Assembly (NCBI RefSeq): GCF_020521235.1
Contig: NZ_BLAY01000069.1
Location: 1 to 47,734 of the forward strand
From: Microseira wollei NIES-4236
Lineage (GTDB): Bacteria; Cyanobacteriota; Cyanobacteriia; Cyanobacteriales; Aerosakkonemataceae
Reading direction: 5' to 3'
DNA: 47,734 nt
Shown: positions 43,399-47,734 of the stretch, one piece after another
How positions within the stretch are numbered: the first letter of the stretch is position 1
How the letters are laid out: each line of letters starts with the position of its first letter
Notes under the pieces: model-generated
The model's input: only the letters and a program-made list of their open reading frames with translations
What the model was told of the DNA's origin: nothing
Database searches by the model: none
Position numbers and translations under genes: made by a program

Positions 43399-43950
43399 AT
43401 GATAATCCAACTGCCCAGCCGAAAATTATTAACAAATTCAGCTAAAATAGAAATAGATTGGATGCGTGAGTCAGAAAAAGAAGCGGTCAGGAATCTGTTG
43501 AACGCGGTAATTCTTGAAGGTAAAACCTATCCGCAAGAACAACCTCTTTCTGAGTCAGAATTCGCTGCTTACTGGCTGAGTTCGGATGCGTTTGTCGCCA
43601 GAGCAATTGACGACACAACAACATCAGGCCCAGGAGAAGTTTTAGGATCTTTCTATCTGAAACCCAACTTTCCCGGACGCTCAAGCCATATTTGCAACGC
43701 TGGTTTTATTGTACAACGGGGAGAGCGAGGTAAGGGGATCGGTCGAGTAATGGGAGAAGCAATGCTGGAAATTGCCGCGAGTCGAGGCTATCAGGGTGTA
43801 ATGTTCAACTTGGTGTTTGAAACCAACATACCCTCCCTCAACCTGTGGCAGTCTTTAGGATTTCAAACGATTGGGCGGATTCCTAAAGCGGCGCTTCTTG
43901 TAGAGGGACAAGTAGTTGATGCTTTGATACTTTATCGATCCCTTGCTTGA
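43399..43950 (+). CDS. GNAT-family N-acetyltransferase
   Basis: 183 residues. GNAT fold: 'EIDWMRESEKEAVRNLLNAVILEGKTYPQ', 'GEVLGSFYLKPNFPGRSSHICNAGFIV', and the acetyl-CoA loop 'GERGKGIGRVMGEAMLEIAASRGYQGVMFNLVFETNIPSLNLWQSLGFQTIGRIPKA' (R/Q-x-x-G-x-G/A motif as RGKGIG). The 'N-x-x-S-L-x-L-W' segment resembles the amine-acetylating members of family PF00583. Acceptor unknown. It is divergent from the SNF2 gene. Confidence 0.9.
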   Translation: MIIQLPSRKLLTNSAKIEIDWMRESEKEAVRNLLNAVILEGKTYPQEQPLSESEFAAYWLSSDAFVARAIDDTTTSGPGEVLGSFYLKPNFPGRSSHICNAGFIVQRGERGKGIGRVMGEAMLEIAASRGYQGVMFNLVFETNIPSLNLWQSLGFQTIGRIPKAALLVEGQVVDALILYRSLA

Positions 43951-43967
43951 AGCAAAAGCTATTACCC

Positions 43968-44345
43968 TTGACATCCTCTCCGTCGTAAAACGACCGAGAT
44001 GCCAAAACCTCACGATTTTGGTTTCTGCTTCATAGCACCTGCCTCTTCGCTTAAAGAGATTAGGTCTTATGGTCGCTCCACAGACTGACACTGCTAGCCC
44101 AGCAGCCATATGTATCGAAGTCCAAAAAGGAATTCTTATGTGTTTTGTTGATTCAAGGGATGTATCTCATTGCCCCATCCTCTTTTCCAGATCTACCGAT
44201 TTTTCTGCGCCGTTGCATGATGATGCAAACTTTGGTGTTAGGCTCTATGTCTCCATCGTTCTGGTGGGTTAGTAACCACCTTCAATGTTACACACTTTTG
44301 TGTTTAACGACAAAAGCCGTCCTAAAAGGACGGGGTTTCAGACCC
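43968..44345. mobile_element. IS605-type remnant, both ends, no intact gene
   Basis: The left boundary TTGACATCCTCTCCGTCGTAAAACGACCGAGATG follows TTAC (43962-43965), a target motif of this superfamily. (The hairpin is GTCGTAAAACGAC at 43981-43993.) The right boundary has GCCGTCCTAAAAGGACGG (44310-44327), with a further TTTCAGACCC. The interior has no frame I recognise. The end at 44310 matches the downstream hairpin of the RHH gene at 638. It sits upstream of pnp and may carry its terminator or promoter. Confidence 0.6.
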
Positions 44346-44434
44346 AGGAGTTTTTGATCGCCGATTACCAAACACCACCCGTATAACAGTGCTACGATTG
44401 CGACAGATAAAGAATTGTGATAGAGACCGAAAGA

Positions 44435-46588
44435 ATGGTAGAGATTGACAAATCAATATCCTTTGACGGAAGGGATATTAGACTTAAGGTTGGCTTACTC
44501 GCACCACAGGCAGGGGGTTCCGTCTTAATTCAGTCGGGGGATACAGCCGTTTTGGTGACGGCAACCCGTTCCGGTGCCAGAGAGGGCATCGATTTTTTAC
44601 CGTTATTGGTAGATTACGAAGAAAGACTTTACGCCGCTGGACGAATTCCGGGCGGTTTCTTGCGACGGGAAGGGCGTCCGCCAGAAAAAGTCATTCTCAC
44701 CAGTCGTTTGATCGATCGTCCTTTGCGCCCCTTATTTCCCATTTGGTTGCGCGAGGATATTCAAATCGTAGCGACAACCCTATCGATGGACGAGCAAGTA
44801 CCGCCCGATGTGCTAGCAGTTACCGGGGCTTCCATTGCCACGCTGTTAGCAAAGATACCATTTAACGGGCCGATGGCAGCCGTACGGGTTGGGTTAGTAG
44901 GAGATGATTTCATTATCAATCCCACCTATAAGGAAATCGAAGACGGCGACCTAGATTTAGTGGTTGCGGGTTCTCCTGAAGGCGTGGTGATGGTAGAAGC
45001 AGGGGCGAATCAATTGCCGGAAGCGGATATTATCGAAGCAATTGACTTCGGGTATGAAGCGGTGCGCGACTTAATTGCGGCGCAGGAAGAATTGCTCAAA
45101 GAACTGGGGATAGATTTGGTGCAAGAAGCACCGCCGGAAGTAGACCCGACACTGGAGAATTTTATCCGCGATCGGGGCAACGAACCGATCAAAAAGATCC
45201 TCTCCCAGTTCGAGTTAGATAAAAACCAACGGGATGCCGCTTTAGATGAAGTTAAAGCATCAATAGAACAAGCGATCGCCGAACTGCCAGAAGAAGACCC
45301 CGTGCGAGTTGCCGCCGCCGCAGACAGCAAAGCCGTCGGCAACACGTTTAAAGATATCACCAAATACTTCATGCGCCGTCAGATCGTCGAAGACGGAGTG
45401 CGAGTAGACGGACGCAAACTCGACGAAGTACGTCCCGTCTCTTGTCGCGTCGGAGTCTTACCGCAACGAGTCCACGGCAGCGGTTTATTTAACCGAGGAC
45501 TTACCCAAGTCATGTCCGTCGTCACCCTGGGAACCCCCGGCGACGCCCAAGAACTCGCCGACGACCTGCATCCAGAAGACCAAAAGCGGTATCTGCACCA
45601 CTATAATTTCCCCCCCTTCTCCGTGGGAGAAACCAAACCCCTGCGCGCACCCGGACGCCGCGAAATCGGTCACGGTGCTTTAGCAGAACGCGCCTTAGTA
45701 CCCGTTTTGCCACCCAAAGACCAATTTCCCTACGTCATCCGCGTCGTATCGGAAGTACTTTCTTCCAACGGTTCCACCTCGATGGGTTCCGTCTGCGGCT
45801 CAACATTAGGTTTAATGGATGCTGGCGTACCCATTACCAAACCCGTCAGCGGTGCAGCAATGGGTTTAATTAAAGATGGCGATGAAGTCCGCATCTTAAC
45901 CGATATTCAGGGCATTGAAGACTTCTTAGGCGATATGGACTTCAAAGTCGCCGGGACGGATAGCGGCATCACCGCATTGCAGATGGATATGAAAATCAAC
46001 GGCTTATCCATGGATACCATTGCCAAAGCCATCGAGCAAGCTCGTCCCGCACGATTGCATATCCTAGAAAAAATGCTGGCGACCATTGACCAACCCCGGA
46101 CAGAAATGTCGCCCTTTGCTCCGCGCCTGCTGACGCTGAAAATCGAACCAGAATTCATCGGTTTGGTCATCGGCCCTGGTGGTAAAACTATTAAAGGGAT
46201 CACCGAAGAAACGGGTGCAAAAATTGACATCGAAGATGATGGAACGGTTACCATTTCCGCCAACGATGTTGAAAAAGCCGAACGCGCGCGCACTATCGTC
46301 TTCAACATGACGCGGAAACTCCAAGAAGGAGATGTTTACGCCGGTCGCGTCACTCGAATAATTCCCATTGGTGCTTTTGTGGAATTCCTTCCCGGTAAAG
46401 AAGGGATGATTCATATTTCCCAACTCGCAGACTACCGCGTTGGCAAAGTCGAGGATGAAGTTGCCGTCGGTGACGAAGTGATCGTCAAAGTACGGGAAAT
46501 TGATAACAAAGGTCGCATCAATCTCACGCGCTTAGGCATTCACCCAGAAGAAGCTGCAGCAGCACGGGAAGCTGGTGCCAAGCGCTAA
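44435..46588 (+). CDS. pnp: Polyribonucleotide nucleotidyltransferase (PNPase)
   Basis: 717 residues, full length; the start at 44435 ([20 protein letters not shown]) matches the family better than the GTG six codons upstream. Phosphorolytic 3'-5' exoribonuclease of the RNA degradosome. Two RNase PH domains flank a helical linker: '[31 protein letters not shown]' and '[17 protein letters not shown]...[16 protein letters not shown]', '[18 protein letters not shown]'. A KH domain ('[38 protein letters not shown]') and an S1 domain ('[30 protein letters not shown]') end the protein. rpsO, its partner in many bacteria, is not adjacent. Confidence 0.97.
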   Translation: MVEIDKSISFDGRDIRLKVGLLAPQAGGSVLIQSGDTAVLVTATRSGAREGIDFLPLLVDYEERLYAAGRIPGGFLRREGRPPEKVILTSRLIDRPLRPLFPIWLREDIQIVATTLSMDEQVPPDVLAVTGASIATLLAKIPFNGPMAAVRVGLVGDDFIINPTYKEIEDGDLDLVVAGSPEGVVMVEAGANQLPEADIIEAIDFGYEAVRDLIAAQEELLKELGIDLVQEAPPEVDPTLENFIRDRGNEPIKKILSQFELDKNQRDAALDEVKASIEQAIAELPEEDPVRVAAAADSKAVGNTFKDITKYFMRRQIVEDGVRVDGRKLDEVRPVSCRVGVLPQRVHGSGLFNRGLTQVMSVVTLGTPGDAQELADDLHPEDQKRYLHHYNFPPFSVGETKPLRAPGRREIGHGALAERALVPVLPPKDQFPYVIRVVSEVLSSNGSTSMGSVCGSTLGLMDAGVPITKPVSGAAMGLIKDGDEVRILTDIQGIEDFLGDMDFKVAGTDSGITALQMDMKINGLSMDTIAKAIEQARPARLHILEKMLATIDQPRTEMSPFAPRLLTLKIEPEFIGLVIGPGGKTIKGITEETGAKIDIEDDGTVTISANDVEKAERARTIVFNMTRKLQEGDVYAGRVTRIIPIGAFVEFLPGKEGMIHISQLADYRVGKVEDEVAVGDEVIVKVREIDNKGRINLTRLGIHPEEAAAAREAGAKR

Positions 46589-46657
46589 ACCGATTTTAGA
46601 TTTTTGATTTTGAATTGTAACAAAATTAAAATCTCAAATCTGGCTTAAATAACTGAC

Positions 46658-46687
46658 TAAAAAGCTTCTGGTTTCAGAAGCTTTTTT
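46658..46687 (+). terminator. Intrinsic terminator after pnp
   Basis: AAAAAGCTTCT-GGTTTC-AGAAGCTTTTTT: an 11-bp stem with a T-run (TTTTTTG) 70 bases past the pnp stop. Confidence 0.88.
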
Positions 46688-46729
46688 GATTTTTATTCAA
46701 TCCCCAAACAGACAGAGACCCGACCTAGA

Positions 46730-46914
46730 ACGCCAGTCCAGTAGAAGTAATTGACAAAATAAACTAAATGTGGATCCTTATACAGACCTCGGTAGGGCGA
46801 AGCATTCGGACAGAAAATCTTGGGTTTTGTGCAATAAATTGTCGCCCGAATGCTTCGCCCCTACACAATACATCTTATGTGGTTTTTGTCAATCTCTTTT
46901 ACTGGACTGGCGCT
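46730..46914. repeat. Long imperfect palindrome, MITE-like (CGCCAGTCCAGTA ends)
   Basis: CGCCAGTCCAGTAGAAGTA then ATTGACAAAA on the left, and the complement TTTTGTCAATCTCTTTTACT then GGACTGGCG on the right, about 185 bp apart. The arms continue inward (GTAGGGCGAAGCATTCGG / CCGAATGCTTCGCCCCTAC). CTAGA occurs directly on both flanks (46725-46729, 46915-46919) and may be a short target duplication. It has no gene. Confidence 0.75.
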
Positions 46915-46963
46915 CTAGAGGGTCAGCATTTTACTTTTAACTACGCGCACCTATTTATCAATT

Positions 46964-47059
46964 ACAGGAATTACGCAAAGGATCTAAATGTAGGGTGCTC
47001 TCTTCCAGCAGAGTACGGCACCTCAACCACCACATATGGTGCTGCTGCGTAAGTCCTGA
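46964..47059. repeat. MITE-like element with AGGACTTACGCA-type ends
   Basis: CAGGAATTACGCA (46965) and TGCGTAAGTCCTG (47045-47057) are inverted with one mismatch, bounding about 93 bp. The same AGGACTTA block occurs at the repeats near 29794 and 37012, suggesting a common parental transposase family. Confidence 0.65.
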
Positions 47060-47222
47060 ATCAGCAATAAATAAAGCCTAATAACTAATAAATGCCGCTC
47101 AAAACCTCCTCTCTCAATTGAAAGATATTTACATTCATTCCAGAGGAAGAGGGAAGATAAATTGCAGCTTTGTAAGCTGATTTAAGTCACAGTTCAGAGC
47201 TTGAGATAAAGGAATTAATATC

Positions 47223-47734
47223 ATGGCGAAGAAGCAACAAACCAAGGGCAAGCAAGGCTTTGCTTCTATGGATGAGGAAAAACAACGGGAAATAGCAAGC
47301 AAAGGTGGTAGAACCTCCCATAAAGGCGAAGAACCCGATACCAACGGTGACGTAGAAGATGAAGACAACGAAAATGAAGGCAAAGGCAAGCAAGGTTTTG
47401 CTTCAATGGATACAGAAAAAGTCCGCGAAATAGCTAGCAAAGGCGGAAAAGCTTCCCATCGCGGTGCTTCTGACGATGAAGATGAATCAGAAGATGAAGA
47501 TAATGAAAATGAAGGCAAAGGCAAGCAAGGTTTTGCTTCAATGGATAAAGAAAAAGTGCGCGAAATAGCTAGCAAGGGCGGGAAAGCTTCCCATCGCGGT
47601 GCTTCTAACGATGAAGATGAATCAGAAGATGAAGATAATGAAAATGAAGGCAAAGGCAAGCAAGGTTTTGCTTCAATGGATAAAGAAAAAGTGCGCGAAA
47701 TAGCTAGCAAGGGCGGGAAAGCTTCCCATCGCGG
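47223..47734 (+). CDS. KGG-repeat stress-induced protein, 3' end outside window
   Basis: 170 residues are visible from MAKKQQTKGKQGFASMDEEK; the frame is still open at the window edge. The unit 'KGKQGFASMDxEKVREIASKGGKASHRG' plus the acidic spacer 'ASDDEDESEDEDNENEG' repeats four times. It matches the KGG motif of GsiB/con-10-type general-stress proteins, which are hydrophilic and probably protect against drying or salt. Repeats 2 to 4 are 135-bp (45-codon) copies nearly identical in DNA, which implies recent duplication. AAGGA lies about 10 bases before the ATG. The GC-poor acidic spacer differs from neighbouring genes. Confidence 0.9.
   Translation, partial: MAKKQQTKGKQGFASMDEEKQREIASKGGRTSHKGEEPDTNGDVEDEDNENEGKGKQGFASMDTEKVREIASKGGKASHRGASDDEDESEDEDNENEGKGKQGFASMDKEKVREIASKGGKASHRGASNDEDESEDEDNENEGKGKQGFASMDKEKVREIASKGGKASHR

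Noticed and set aside
47135-47710. Minus-strand 191-codon serine-rich frame
   Set aside because: It is the complement of the KGG repeat gene; low-complexity SSSDSSS comes from the acidic spacer on the other strand.

Overview
This window is a piece of a cyanobacterial chromosome, most likely from a filamentous, repeat-rich species. The lineage call rests on ndhS (an NDH-1 subunit of oxygenic phototrophs), oxygen-dependent hemF, a CHAT/TPR remnant, Uma2 proteins, the SNF2-SWIM pair, many GCGATCGC (HIP1-type) sites, and long runs of heptanucleotide repeats (TTAGCCA, TTGGTCA, TTGGTAA, TTAGCAA types) between genes. I do not name a species.

Layout. 1-800 holds a ribbon-helix-helix gene divergent from a tnpB start that is cut after codon 30 by the 5' part of a group II intron running off the left edge. 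821-8816 is mostly housekeeping: a lipid kinase, a CPA2 antiporter with universal-stress domains, a HAS-barrel protein, ndhS, rodA and mrp. 9174-13078 is a nested mobile region: a TnpB element whose gene carries a frameshift and a 148-bp MITE with an 8-bp target duplication, and whose right-end hairpin is split by a group II intron with a broken reverse transcriptase. 13079-15688 is mostly relic DNA around an SRPBCC gene, including a probable third group II intron 5' end. 15689-29528 holds hemF, a STAS protein, a deleted serine hydrolase carrying the same MITE, a RecB-like nuclease with an in-frame palindromic insert, a PLP enzyme, a glycosyltransferase-like protein, YjbQ, a 1299-residue multi-PAS histidine kinase and a secreted alpha/beta hydrolase. 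29530-31660 is a solo TnpB right end followed by an intact RHH/TnpB pair. 31721-34488 holds a stomatin-like protein, folP and tpiA. 34554-43220 holds a decayed TPR-CHAT gene, two Uma2 proteins and a SWIM/SNF2 gene set in which the SNF2 ATPase is interrupted by a 468-residue intein inside Walker A. 43399-47734 holds a GNAT gene, an IS605-type remnant, pnp, two MITE-like palindromes, and a KGG-repeat stress protein that runs off the right edge.

The main biological theme is the close association of TnpB elements with other parasites. One group II intron sits in a tnpB coding sequence, one sits exactly inside a TnpB right-end hairpin (splicing would restore it), and a third fragment lies about 35 bp from a similar hairpin. 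Two RHH genes lie 62-66 bp from, and divergent to, tnpB starts, suggesting a regulator-nuclease module. The housekeeping genes look intact; decay is confined to mobile elements, the serine hydrolase and the CHAT gene.

All calls come from reading the sequence and from family knowledge. No database search was run.
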